A stretch of 20,262 nt of DNA from a virus. This document shows positions 7,277 through 14,249 of the stretch, piece by piece. Under the pieces are notes generated by a model. That model had not been told where the DNA came from and searched no databases. It worked only from the letters and a program-made list of their open reading frames with translations. The stretch spans positions 1 through 20,262 of the IMG/VR virus record IMGVR_UViG_3300025141_001007, one strand, 5' to 3'. Every line of letters starts with the position of its first letter. Position 1 is the stretch's first letter. Both the position numbers and the translations under genes were made by a program.

Positions 7277-7720
7277 CTACGCTATACGAATAATCGCGTT
7301 ACTCGCATCTGCCGCAGGGAAAGCAATCGTGAACGTACCAGCAGTGGCCGTTTTCAATGCACCGAAATCTAGAATAACAACAGATGGATCACCGCTCGCA
7401 CTATCATTAAAAATCATTGCACCCATAGCCGAAAACGTAGCAGTAGACCACGAAGTATCAGCAAAATCAGTATAGGCAGTCGTACTAGATGTCGTAGGAT
7501 CTACACGAGTTAGTGAATTGCCTTTGGCAGAGTAGGCAGATCCTGCATCATTGCTAATCTCATTAGTAGCAGTATACGCCGTAGTGGCGGCAGTAAATGA
7601 AGCACTATCTGTGTACAATGCGATATTGAATGTACTTCCACCCGAAAGGAGGAAGTTGTGCTTTGCTTCCATCAATTCCTTTTTGAAAGAAGTACACATA
7701 AAATTTCCTGAAAATGCCAT
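7277..7720 (-). CDS. Conserved marine-phage structural-type protein (147 aa)
   Basis: A beta-rich protein with an N-terminal 'CTSFKKELMEAKHNF' helix, then FNIALYTDSA, YTATNEIS, 'TAYTDFADTSWSTATF', a 'GAMIFN' strand and 'VVILDFGALKTATAGTFTI' near the end. I recall this whole arrangement from many uncultured marine phages, where it lies among virion genes without an assigned role. It has no transmembrane segment or enzyme motif. Its ATG overlaps the upstream stop as TAATG, so it is tightly co-translated with the 92-aa neighbour. A virion surface or tail component is the likeliest role. Confidence 0.8.
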   Translation of the reverse strand: MAFSGNFMCTSFKKELMEAKHNFLLSGGSTFNIALYTDSASFTAATTAYTATNEISNDAGSAYSAKGNSLTRVDPTTSSTTAYTDFADTSWSTATFSAMGAMIFNDSASGDPSVVILDFGALKTATAGTFTIAFPAADASNAIIRIA

Positions 7721-7998
7721 TATAGTTTCTCCACTGAATTAGCTAGATCATTATGACCTGCTGAACGTAATAGGGTGATTACCTTGGAGCGATCCTCTTT
7801 GATCGCTTCCTTGATATAATAGTTGAAAACATGGCGAATACGATCTTTGAAAGCCTTCGCCTGATCCACAATCAAGGGATGCGCGTCCTCGCCTATTGCA
7901 ATAACCTGCTCCGTAGCACGGTCAGCCCAATGCTCCGGTCCCAGATTACAGTGTTCAGTAGTCGTTACGATCACATTCCCAATCTCACCGTTGATCAT
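7720..7998 (-). CDS. Small conserved phage protein, predicted helical (92 aa)
   Basis: A short N-terminal strand region (GEIGNVIVTTTE) is followed by GPEHWADRATEQVIAIGED and two charged amphipathic helices (IVDQAKAFKDRIRHVFNYYI and EDRSKVITLLRSAGHNDLA). I recall this HWA-[DE]-R-x-T, 'helix, YY, helix' pattern from other marine phage genomes beside head-tail genes. Function is unknown. It overlaps the upstream adaptor gene by ATGA and the downstream gene by TAATG, so it is embedded in the neck-gene translation unit. Confidence 0.75.
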   Translation of the reverse strand: MINGEIGNVIVTTTEHCNLGPEHWADRATEQVIAIGEDAHPLIVDQAKAFKDRIRHVFNYYIKEAIKEDRSKVITLLRSAGHNDLANSVEKL

Positions 7999-8627
7999 GC
8001 CACAGCCACCCTTATCGTACCATCACGATATTCATCACCAGTCATGCGACCTTCCGCTTGCATTTTCAGTAGATCCAACGCTTCCTGATACCTCTGCTGA
8101 TACAACTGCATCATGTCCGCATCACCTTTCATATAGGTATATGCCTCCACGAGGGAGCCATAGAGCAGAACCGTGTCTGCGTTAGTACCAAGCCACGAAG
8201 GACTCGTATCAACAATGGAAACTGGCTGATAGTAGTAATGTAGTTCCGTCACATAGTTCGCATCAGGCGTAGGCCCGATAATGAACGAATCAACAGCAAA
8301 GGTCGCATAGTATTTGGGCGTACCCTTGGTAGATGCGTTTGGATACGTCGATCTGATAAAGTTTGAATCTTTATTCAATAAAAATATTTGGTTACTAGAA
8401 CTTGTGATCGACAACGATAAGGGAAGCAGAAAGTCGGTAGGCATGGTTAAATACTGATTTCCATCCGTCAATGTACCTGCCACGTTCTTACGATTTACAG
8501 GCAGGTTAACCGAACGATAGATACGTTGTTCAGCTTGCTTTACAAACGTAGGAATTGCCGCAACAAAATTTGTTTCAGTATTGTTCGTGTAATCCTTGAT
8601 AGCGGCTACAAGTTCAGCGTAGGTCAT
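7995..8627 (-). CDS. Neck/adaptor protein, SU10-type adaptor-like (210 aa)
   Basis: The N-terminus (MTYAELVAAIKDYTNN, then FVAAIPTFVKQAEQRIYRSV) is the helical start I recall for the podoviral adaptor family named after phage SU10, distantly related to T7 gp11-like tail-tube A proteins. The middle is beta-rich (YLTMPTDFLLPLSLSI, KYYATF.VDSFIIGPTPDA, ELHYYYQP). The C-terminus returns to helices (LLYGSLVEAYTYMKGDADMM, then YQQRYQEALDLLK). Known role of the family: a dodecameric ring between portal and distal tail. The start overlaps the upstream stop by ATGA. The family assignment is from pattern recognition and needs a profile search. Confidence 0.7.
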   Translation of the reverse strand: MTYAELVAAIKDYTNNTETNFVAAIPTFVKQAEQRIYRSVNLPVNRKNVAGTLTDGNQYLTMPTDFLLPLSLSITSSSNQIFLLNKDSNFIRSTYPNASTKGTPKYYATFAVDSFIIGPTPDANYVTELHYYYQPVSIVDTSPSWLGTNADTVLLYGSLVEAYTYMKGDADMMQLYQQRYQEALDLLKMQAEGRMTGDEYRDGTIRVAVA

Positions 8628-8959
8628 GTGGTCACCTTCACGATGCCCACCTGCCCATGTGCTATAAGGTTGCCTCCCCCACCTCCATTACCATTTCCAA
8701 CTGGATTAAACGCAAACAGTCTTCTGCTGGTATCCTGTGCAATATCCGGTCGCGCATTCCTGAGAGCTTCGGGATCAGCATAATCACCAAGCCTACCTAA
8801 AAAGTTCTGCGGCTGATCTTCGTCCAACATATTTCTACCAACCATCAGCCCAGTCTTACGGCCAGCCTTAATCTGTGGCACGAGATCCTTGATCTTATAC
8901 CTGAACCCAGTACGGTCGCAGAATCCGAAAGCATACTTCCCATTAGCATAACGAGCCAT
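8624..8959 (-). CDS. Small conserved phage protein in the neck cluster (111 aa)
   Basis: The protein begins MARYANGKYAFGFCDRTGFR, with a conserved-looking 'KYAxGxCDRTGFRY' segment, then a basic 'LVPQIKAGRKTGLMVG', a 'DPEALRNARPDI' helix and a Gly/Asn-rich linker (NGNGGGGGN) before a short C-terminal strand. I recall this family from marine phages between the two adaptor genes. Its consistent place between them suggests a neck component. The start shares one base with the upstream TGA (TGATG), and the stop overlaps the downstream ATG. There is a single Cys in the CDRTG motif and no other metal-ligand pattern. Confidence 0.75.
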   Translation of the reverse strand: MARYANGKYAFGFCDRTGFRYKIKDLVPQIKAGRKTGLMVGRNMLDEDQPQNFLGRLGDYADPEALRNARPDIAQDTSRRLFAFNPVGNGNGGGGGNLIAHGQVGIVKVTT

Positions 8960-9636
8960 CAGGAATAACCTCCTGGCACAAAGTGCACAGAAGCTCTATC
9001 ACGATCTTCCTGTTCTGCTAATTGCCATTGAAACTCATATTCGGCTTTAAGTTCAGGAGATCTTACAAAGGCTTCCGGGTATTTCTGTGAAATTCTGAAT
9101 GCCAGTCCTGAAACCAACGCAGGAAGAAAGCGAGCAGGAACATCAGGATTAGTAGATCCCACCGCTCCCGTGTCTTCGATTCGTCTGATACGCTGATAGG
9201 CGAAGGTGTAGACCTTATCTGGTGTCGGCCATAGATACGCAACCGGAGCAGCACCCTGCTTATCAATGTAGATATTTACAGGACGCCCTTCGGTAAGCTT
9301 GTTGGGTATCGTGGAATATTGGGATACACTGAACCTCGAAAGGGGCTGATCATTCTGTGATGTGCCCGTTCCTGCGCGAATCCAATATTCGATAAGATCA
9401 ATCGTATCTGCTGGTAGCGTGATTGTGGAAGTACTGGCTGTTGTGCTGGCAGTTCCTTGTTCCACGGTCCAGAAGTTGAGTCCGCGATTCGCCCATTCAA
9501 GACTCATCAGATTCAGAGAACGACGAGCCGTTTCGATATCGTAGCCTGTCTTGGACTGAAGGCCACATCTTTCAAACGCCTCTTCAATAACCTCTGCAAT
9601 CTCAAGGTTGAATGTCGCAGTGCCTGATGTAGCCAT
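8959..9636 (-). CDS. Head-to-tail adaptor, P22 gp4-like (225 aa)
   Basis: An N-terminal helical hairpin (NLEIAEVIEEAFERCGL, then ARRSLNLMSLEWANRGLNFW) matches the 'VRAALRKLGV ... EAMMAEWYQDGI' pattern of P22 gp4-type adaptors. It is followed by a beta-rich middle (TASTSTITLPADTIDLIEYW) with a 'NKLTEGRPVNIYIDKQ' loop and a C-terminal helix pair (PALVSGLAFRISQKYPEAF, then AEYEFQWQLAEQED). Known role: twelve copies bind below the portal and start tail assembly. At 225 aa it is longer than P22 gp4 (166 aa), mostly from the middle beta region. Coupled to the 83-aa gene by TAATG upstream and to the 111-aa gene by TGATG downstream. Confidence 0.75.
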   Translation of the reverse strand: MATSGTATFNLEIAEVIEEAFERCGLQSKTGYDIETARRSLNLMSLEWANRGLNFWTVEQGTASTTASTSTITLPADTIDLIEYWIRAGTGTSQNDQPLSRFSVSQYSTIPNKLTEGRPVNIYIDKQGAAPVAYLWPTPDKVYTFAYQRIRRIEDTGAVGSTNPDVPARFLPALVSGLAFRISQKYPEAFVRSPELKAEYEFQWQLAEQEDRDRASVHFVPGGYS

Positions 9637-9887
9637 TAGCTATCCCTAAATTTGTTCTTACATTGTGCTTTGAATGACCTAACCTTACCAGGCGTCAAAG
9701 AGCCATTACCGATCAGGCCACCACTTCTCATTTTTGCATAATTTTGAAGTGATGGATTTTTAGAAAGATTATTGGCAATCGCTTTCTTAATCATACCACC
9801 ACCTGCATACTTCTGCTCCCAGTCTCTTGCAACTTCAGGTTCATTTGCCCATAGAAACTTTCTCTGCTTTTCACTCTTGAAGGGCAT
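9636..9887 (-). CDS. Small basic phage protein, 'MPFKSEKQRKFLW' family (83 aa)
   Basis: The N-terminus (MPFKSEKQRKFLWANEPEVA) is highly characteristic of a small basic protein family I recall in many marine phages. The rest is Lys/Asn/Gly-rich with a basic C-terminus, suggesting nucleic-acid or protein contact. I chose the ATG at 9887: it forms a TAATG overlap with the upstream 59-aa gene and has GGAGG eight bases upstream. A TTG at 9902 would extend the frame by five residues but would put that GGAGG inside the coding sequence. Function is unknown. Confidence 0.8.
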   Translation of the reverse strand: MPFKSEKQRKFLWANEPEVARDWEQKYAGGGMIKKAIANNLSKNPSLQNYAKMRSGGLIGNGSLTPGKVRSFKAQCKNKFRDS

Positions 9888-10066
9888 TAGAAAGCCCTCC
9901 AATTGGGATATTCTTTAGCAATATGGCTTGTATGAGCAACTTCTTCCTCATAATCGGGATAATTTTTAACTAATCTACTGTAGTATCCCCAATTATGATC
10001 TGCATCAGCCTTCTTCTTGGCGATCTCGTTGTATTCGGGAACGCTGCCTTTCTTACTTTCGGCCAT
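9887..10066 (-). CDS. Small hypothetical protein (59 aa)
   Basis: A 59-codon frame starting MAESKKGSVPEYNEIAKKKA and ending HIAKEYPNWRAF fills the gap between two neighbours exactly. It begins with TAATG overlapping the upstream stop and ends with TAATG overlapping the downstream start. The protein is helical, charged and aromatic (HNWGYYSRLVKNYPDYEEE). The exact fit at both ends and the sensible composition make it a real gene despite its length. I do not recognise a function. Confidence 0.8.
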   Translation of the reverse strand: MAESKKGSVPEYNEIAKKKADADHNWGYYSRLVKNYPDYEEEVAHTSHIAKEYPNWRAF

Positions 10067-10464
10067 TAGTAACTCTTTCTCAGAGCCAGCATGATGGTAT
10101 ATCGGTCACCGCTATCATCACCCGCAGTGGTGAATAAAATATCTCCCGTCTTGCCTGACCCAGCATTATTCGTAAGGGGTCCAGCCTGTCGGAAATCGTA
10201 GAAACCATATCCGCTAAGAGTCCAGCAGAGAGCATTACTAGTGGCATCCCACAGAATATCTACGGTCATACCGGAGCAGTCATACCACATCTGCTGGATT
10301 GTAGCCCCAGCGCAGGCTTTTCCGGTGCCGGATTCGGCTTGGAGGGCGGAAACATCTACCTTGGTCACGGCACTTTCGCCTGTGCCATCGGAGATGTTGG
10401 TGAACTTCATAACGGCGATTCGGTCGCCGTCTTGGATCGTTTGGGACGTTACTGCATCAGCCAT
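10066..10464 (-). CDS. Conserved beta-rich structural-type protein (132 aa)
   Basis: The start (MADAVTSQTIQDGDRIAVMK, then FTNISDGTGESAVTKVDVS) and the 'MTVDILWDATSNALCWTL' and 'NNAGSGKTGDILFTT' segments match a protein family I recall from marine phages, placed among virion genes. A compact beta-sandwich is likely. The start has GGGAG six bases upstream. It follows a weak terminator-like hairpin, so it probably opens a second transcription or processing unit. Possible roles are capsid decoration or neck protein; nothing in the sequence decides between them. Confidence 0.8.
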   Translation of the reverse strand: MADAVTSQTIQDGDRIAVMKFTNISDGTGESAVTKVDVSALQAESGTGKACAGATIQQMWYDCSGMTVDILWDATSNALCWTLSGYGFYDFRQAGPLTNNAGSGKTGDILFTTAGDDSGDRYTIMLALRKSY

Positions 10465-10517
10465 CTCATTCTCCCCGCGAGGACAGGACTCCTAGTCCCG
10501 CTCACAATAGGAAATAT

Positions 10518-10543
10518 GACCACCCACCCTTAGATGGGTGGCC
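10518..10543 (-). terminator. Terminator-like hairpin downstream of the 175-aa gene
   Basis: On the minus strand the arms GGCCACCCA and TGGGTGGTC form nine base pairs, one of them a G-U wobble, around an 8-base loop. The wobble would be an A-C mismatch on the plus strand, which supports minus-strand use. The tail after the stem (TCATATTT) is only moderately U-rich, so termination may be partial. A second small hairpin (GGACT/AGTCC, plus-strand 10486-10498) sits between it and the next ribosome binding site. Confidence 0.5.
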
Positions 10544-10559
10544 TTATCTCAGTTAAACA

Positions 10560-11087
10560 TTACGACAGTGCCGCAATCGGTACATATTCGATAATGAATG
10601 TGAACGATCCCGCAGTAGTAGCATCTACGGTGTTCGTAATATTGCAGTAAATCGTCCGCTCAGAAGCGGTATACTGAGCCGACACGGGAGCCGTAGTAGT
10701 ACTCTCCGTTGTGGCTACCAGTGTGCAACCTACAACATTACCCACTACAACTGTCGTTCCACCATCTAGAATTTGATCGGTGATTGCCGCAACAATCTGG
10801 GCACCGGAACTTGATGTTCCAACCTCATACCCGATGTCTCCCGTTCCGATAACCGGAGCAGTGATACATACAATTTTGATTGCGGTAATAACAGTGTTAG
10901 CTGGCTGAGTAAACTCACCGATAGCTGGGCTGTCGCCTGCCGTTGTGTTGACTGTAACGCCTGAAGCGTATCCAACACCCTTACCTAGAACGACTCTAGT
11001 AGTGTAGGCACCAGTTGAACTGCTTTTATCGACGGATTGGAATCCGTTTTCCGACCGTACTGGTCCTGAAAAAGTTGTGTTAGCCAT
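10560..11087 (-). CDS. Conserved marine-phage virion-type protein (175 aa)
   Basis: The start (MANTTFSGPVRSENGFQSVD) is a pattern I recall from many marine phage genomes just downstream of the capsid gene. The rest is beta-rich and Thr/Val/Gly-rich (VVLGKGVGYASGVTVNTTAG, TVITAIKIVCITAPVIGTGD, TFIIEYVPIAAL), suggesting a trimeric beta structure. The ribosome binding site is strong: AGGAG five bases before the ATG. It lies between two terminator-type hairpins as a single-gene segment, downstream of the capsid-gene terminator, so its level may be set separately by read-through. A decoration or fibre role is plausible but unproven. Confidence 0.8.
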   Translation of the reverse strand: MANTTFSGPVRSENGFQSVDKSSSTGAYTTRVVLGKGVGYASGVTVNTTAGDSPAIGEFTQPANTVITAIKIVCITAPVIGTGDIGYEVGTSSSGAQIVAAITDQILDGGTTVVVGNVVGCTLVATTESTTTAPVSAQYTASERTIYCNITNTVDATTAGSFTFIIEYVPIAALS

Positions 11088-11111
11088 GATTTCTCCTGTC
11101 TTGGCTAGTGT

Positions 11112-11129
11112 CTATCAATCTCTTGATAG
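11112..11129 (-). other. 7-bp hairpin with GAGA loop between capsid gene and the 175-aa gene
   Basis: On the minus strand CTATCAA and TTGATAG pair perfectly around GAGA, a GNRA-type tetraloop. It lies just after the terminator U tract and about 24 bases before the start codon of the next gene. It could stabilise the 5' end of a read-through or processed transcript; an operator is an alternative. Confidence 0.45.
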
Positions 11130-11133
11130 TCAG

Positions 11134-11182
11134 GAAAAAAAGAAAGGGTGGGAACAGTCCAAACATAGAACCGTCCCCACCC
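11134..11182 (-). terminator. Strong intrinsic terminator after the major capsid gene
   Basis: On the minus strand GGGTGGGGACGGTTC pairs along all 15 positions with GGACTGTTCCCACCC, three of the pairs being G-U wobbles that would be mismatches on the other strand. The loop is 7 bases. The stem is followed directly by CTTTCTTTTTTTCC. It begins nine bases beyond the capsid stop codon. This is a textbook minus-strand terminator, and it would raise capsid mRNA relative to downstream genes. Confidence 0.85.
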
Positions 11183-11190
11183 CCTACTCA

Positions 11191-12099
11191 CTACGCTCCG
11201 GGTGATCCCCAGATCCCTAATGGATCTGAGACACCAAAGCTGTACCGCTCGCGAGCCTTGTAACGCACGTTTCCGGTGTCAAAGTCACCGTCCATGCTCG
11301 TTTCAAGTGCAACACGATTAAAGTGCTTCAGTCCATTCGGAATATCAGTAAGAAGGAACCACGCATCCGTATCTGTCAGATAGTGATTCACAACTGTTCC
11401 GCCAGGAACAACACCCATCGAACGCACAGCGTTGATATCGTTGTCCGCAGTTCCGGGGCGAAGCTCAGATTTCATTACCCTTTGCGCTACAAATTGTAGA
11501 TCGGGCGGGATAACGAGCGTCTGGGGACGAGCAGCGATCAATAGACCACGCTCATCTGTCCATTTGCCAATCTGAATTACAGCGGCCTCAAGAGAGGTCT
11601 CGTTGAGATCTGCCGCTGTTGACTGAGTGTTTGAATTCGTTCCACCCGAAACAAGTGGGTGAGAAGCCGAAAACAATGCTACACCATCACCACTTGAATA
11701 AGCCGTGGTAAAGCCATTGTTCAATGGAACAACAGCCTTCACTTGCTTAGTGTGAGCCATGGCACGAGCCAAGGCTTTGGTGTAACGAGCCGACAGAGAA
11801 TCATAAAGATTGTCTTCCATGGCTTCTTCTGTAATAGCAAAGCCCATGGCAATCGTTTCATGGTTGTACCGCGCCGTGAACGATTCCTGTGCAGCGTCAT
11901 ACGAAATTGCCGATCCCTCATCCTTGACGGGAGCAGCATCGAAGCCCGAAAGCTTCACTTCTTCTTCAAAAGACCTATCTGAACTTTCCGTATCATAGAT
12001 TTCGCTATGCTCTGCATCGTAATTAGCATATTCCAATCCAAAAAGCGCGTTAAGCCCAGGAAGTAGTTCCTTGAGAAGTTGTGCGCGTGATATAGCCAT
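11191..12099 (-). CDS. Major capsid protein, Mu gpT-like, HK97 fold (302 aa)
   Basis: The layout matches the Mu gpT-type head subunit: 'LLPGLNALFGLEYANY' at the start, 'YNHETIAMGFAITEEAMEDN' in the elongated region, a central 'LFSASHPLVSGGTNSN', and 'RPQTLVIPPDLQFVAQRVMK' followed by 'AVRSMGVVPGG' and a C-terminal 'RYSFGVSDPLGIWGSPG'. Known role: hundreds of copies form the icosahedral shell. No N-terminal scaffold fusion or protease site is evident, in line with a separate scaffold gene upstream. The start has AGGAG eight bases upstream, one of the best ribosome binding sites in the window, and the gene is followed at once by a strong terminator, both consistent with high expression. Family call by recognition. 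Confidence 0.85.
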   Translation of the reverse strand: MAISRAQLLKELLPGLNALFGLEYANYDAEHSEIYDTESSDRSFEEEVKLSGFDAAPVKDEGSAISYDAAQESFTARYNHETIAMGFAITEEAMEDNLYDSLSARYTKALARAMAHTKQVKAVVPLNNGFTTAYSSGDGVALFSASHPLVSGGTNSNTQSTAADLNETSLEAAVIQIGKWTDERGLLIAARPQTLVIPPDLQFVAQRVMKSELRPGTADNDINAVRSMGVVPGGTVVNHYLTDTDAWFLLTDIPNGLKHFNRVALETSMDGDFDTGNVRYKARERYSFGVSDPLGIWGSPGA

Positions 12100-12113
12100 T
12101 GATCAATCTCCTA

Positions 12114-12731
12114 TTATACGCCAGTGGCGTTTAAGTATGAATGATTGGAGGCTGACCCACTCGACGCCGCATTGAACTTAACGATAACGTCGGGATAAGC
12201 ATCACTCGCCGTGGTCCCTTTCGGGGGCAAACTCTTAGGTCCATCAACAAAGTCGATGATCCGAAGTGGAAGCGTGTTCGTTGTAGCTGGTGTGCTTCCA
12301 TCCAAAGCATTCTTGGATTTACCAATAGAGGTGCTACCAGCCGTTTGAACCACAGATGCATTAAGACCACGATCCGTGGTGTTTAATGCTTCATCGGATT
12401 GCATCTGAAATACAACATGCGGGTCATCTATAACGTAAGCCATCGCATCAGTTGCCGTTGTAGACGCAGGCCACTGCGTGTTAAACGTCTTCTGATTTGT
12501 TGTGCTTGGCGTATAGGAACACCCTACGAAAATTCCTACTGCTGTTAGCGCAGTGGTGCCAGAATCCAACTCAATTTCACCATCTGCCGCTAACTTCACA
12601 AAATCACCGTTAAAAATGGCGGTGCCATAGGTACTACCTATCGGTAAGTGCCTCACCTTGCCCGTATATGAGCCGGAAGCACTTAGCGTACCAATTGGCC
12701 TCGCACCATACGGTGCCGCTGAAGTAGCCAT
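12114..12731 (-). CDS. Head protein, probably capsid decoration (205 aa)
   Basis: The protein begins MATSAAPYGARPIGTLSASG, followed by SYTGKVRHLPIGSTYGTAIF and NGDFVKLAADGEIEL. A beta-barrel with 'AVGIFVGCSYTP' and a late 'KSLPPKGTTASDAYPDVIVK' is apparent. I recall this family from marine phages directly beside the major capsid gene. Position between scaffold-side genes and the capsid gene, plus beta-rich composition, points to a decoration or cement protein, analogous in place to lambda gpD (110 aa) but not clearly related. The ribosome binding site is AGGA seven bases before the ATG. Fourteen bases separate it from the capsid gene, room for that gene's own strong ribosome binding site. Confidence 0.75.
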   Translation of the reverse strand: MATSAAPYGARPIGTLSASGSYTGKVRHLPIGSTYGTAIFNGDFVKLAADGEIELDSGTTALTAVGIFVGCSYTPSTTNQKTFNTQWPASTTATDAMAYVIDDPHVVFQMQSDEALNTTDRGLNASVVQTAGSTSIGKSKNALDGSTPATTNTLPLRIIDFVDGPKSLPPKGTTASDAYPDVIVKFNAASSGSASNHSYLNATGV

Positions 12732-12758
12732 AATAATTTCCTAATTAAATTTAGGCAT

Positions 12759-13229
12759 TTAGCGGCCTTCGCCGCCGAATACCACACGAGTTTTACGATT
12801 TGGTGCAAGAACGGGCATCCGTGGATCGTTCTCACGCATATAATTGTTGTCAACGGCCTGCATCTGGGATTCAGCATGACTCTTGTAATAATCACGCCTC
12901 TTCTCCACTTGTTCCTGCGGTGCCTTGCAGAGCAGTAGTCCACCGACTTCAATACCACCCTTCGTACCCCATTCAGATTTATGATCACTCATAATTTGAA
13001 GTTCTGGGTGATCTTCGGCACGAACTGGTTCCCAGCCTTCACGAAATTTCTTAGAAACATTCGTGTTATCAGGATTACCAATCATAGATGTTCGTATCCA
13101 TCGAAAAGCCCAGCCATCTTGCGGATCGGGGTCTGGAAGTAATGATGCGGGTTCCCAGGGCGTATCACGAGTTTCGTTTTCACGAGTCTCAAGATCACGG
13201 GGTTCCCGTGTAGCGCGTTCTTCAGCCAT
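12759..13229 (-). CDS. Conserved head-region accessory protein (156 aa)
   Basis: An acidic/basic disordered start (MAEERATREPRDLETRENET) leads to a conserved-looking core with PDPDPQDGWAFRWIRTS, NVSKKFREGWEPVRAEDHPE and KGGIEVGGLLLCKAPQEQVE. It ends with a helix and 'SQMQAVDNNYMRENDPRMP'. I recall this Trp-rich core from many marine phages, always between scaffold and capsid genes. Function is not known to me; a scaffold partner or minor head protein fits the place. Its ATG overlaps the scaffold stop as TAATG, so the two are co-translated. No enzymatic motif is visible. Confidence 0.8.
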   Translation of the reverse strand: MAEERATREPRDLETRENETRDTPWEPASLLPDPDPQDGWAFRWIRTSMIGNPDNTNVSKKFREGWEPVRAEDHPELQIMSDHKSEWGTKGGIEVGGLLLCKAPQEQVEKRRDYYKSHAESQMQAVDNNYMRENDPRMPVLAPNRKTRVVFGGEGR

Positions 13230-14248
13230 TAGACCATCTCCTTCATTAACTGGGCCGCATATTGCTGAGGTGAAAGTCCCAAGCGTTTCGCGAGTCTGAC
13301 TTGGGTCTCCGTCAATCTGACGGTGCGTGGTCTGGCTCCGCTATTTCTAGAAGCAGATGCTACCACGGATTTTTTTCGAGGCGGTGCGGCATCAACAACC
13401 ATCGTATTATTGGTGCGTTGGCTGCTACTACCGAATTGCGTAGGAAAAACTTCTTTCATACGAGAATCAATCAATTCATAATATTGTTCGGACTCAGGGT
13501 CAATACCTTCATCTCCAACCAACTTTTCATGTACTCCATAAGCAAAGCTGGTCATTTCCTTATCAACACCAAACCACTGGTTACGTTCCTGCCATTCCAT
13601 AGCCTTTGCATCCGGCTGAATCGGCTCTGGAATGTACTGTTGTTGCTGTGCAGCGATCTGTTGGTTCTCTGCCAACACCTGTTGCTTCCAATTATCTATA
13701 ATTTTCTGTGAAACAGCAGGTGCATAGGCTTGAGAAAGCTGCGCGTTAGTCAAATGTTGCTGTGCAGAGGCAATTTGATCGGAATCACCCGATTCATGTG
13801 CTCTTTTGAAGTTTTCCTGGGCAATTACGAGTGAAGCATCTGCTTTATCCTTACTTTGCTGCGTTAAAGCGGTCTGAGAGTCCTGAACAAGCCTTAAAAG
13901 CCGCTGATTTTCGACTTGAAGGTTCTGAGTGTAGTTAACAGCCTCATTTGCAAGCCTATCCGACGATTCTTTGGCTCTACGCTCTTCGTGGTACTCCCAT
14001 TTCAGCTTTTTTATGCGTTTTTGGGCACGTTGACCTAATTGTGCAAGCTCTTCATCCGATGCAGCCCCGTCATCTTCACTTTTTGACGCCGGAGCACCCC
14101 TTTGGTCCTCTGCCGGGCGATCATCTACGACTTCAATGTCGATTTCACCCGTATCAGCACTCGTTTGCGTCTCCGCAGGAGGCTCTATCGTAGTTCTAAC
14201 ACCTAAAAACTTGTCTTCTTCGCTCATTCTTCCGGTTTCTTCACTCAT
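13229..14248 (-). CDS. Scaffolding-like head assembly protein (339 aa)
   Basis: The protein has the layout of a phage internal scaffold. Residues 1-66 are acidic and disordered. Residues 67-205 are a long charged and Gln-rich coiled coil (AQKRIKKLKWEYHEERRAK, QVENQRLLRLVQDSQTALTQ). Residues 218-269 hold an aromatic 'EWQERNQWFGVDKEMTSFAY' module ending 'RMKEVFP'. The C-terminus is a basic helix (VRLTETQVRLAKRLGLSPQQ) suited to binding the capsid protein. I recall the WFG...VFP module and the LTETQVRLAKRLGL ending from scaffold-position proteins of marine phages. Known role of scaffolds: shape the procapsid and then leave it. The start follows the GroES stop by one base. A second ATG seven codons in is possible. 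Confidence 0.8.
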   Translation of the reverse strand: MSEETGRMSEEDKFLGVRTTIEPPAETQTSADTGEIDIEVVDDRPAEDQRGAPASKSEDDGAASDEELAQLGQRAQKRIKKLKWEYHEERRAKESSDRLANEAVNYTQNLQVENQRLLRLVQDSQTALTQQSKDKADASLVIAQENFKRAHESGDSDQIASAQQHLTNAQLSQAYAPAVSQKIIDNWKQQVLAENQQIAAQQQQYIPEPIQPDAKAMEWQERNQWFGVDKEMTSFAYGVHEKLVGDEGIDPESEQYYELIDSRMKEVFPTQFGSSSQRTNNTMVVDAAPPRKKSVVASASRNSGARPRTVRLTETQVRLAKRLGLSPQQYAAQLMKEMV

Positions 14249-14249
14249 T

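Noticed and set aside
6809-7372. 187-codon plus-strand open frame opposite the repeat gene
   Set aside because: It mirrors the 66-bp repeats as Pro/Val/Thr repeats; an antisense shadow of a repetitive gene with a better start, spacing and neighbours.
10498-10508. Minus-strand ATTGTGAGCGG, 11 bases identical to part of the E. coli lac operator
   Set aside because: The symmetric second half is missing and there is no reason for LacI in a marine phage; most likely chance.
13301-13711. 136-codon plus-strand open frame opposite the scaffold gene
   Set aside because: Hydrophobic Leu/Phe/Cys-rich translation expected from the antisense of a Gln/Glu/Lys-rich coiled coil.
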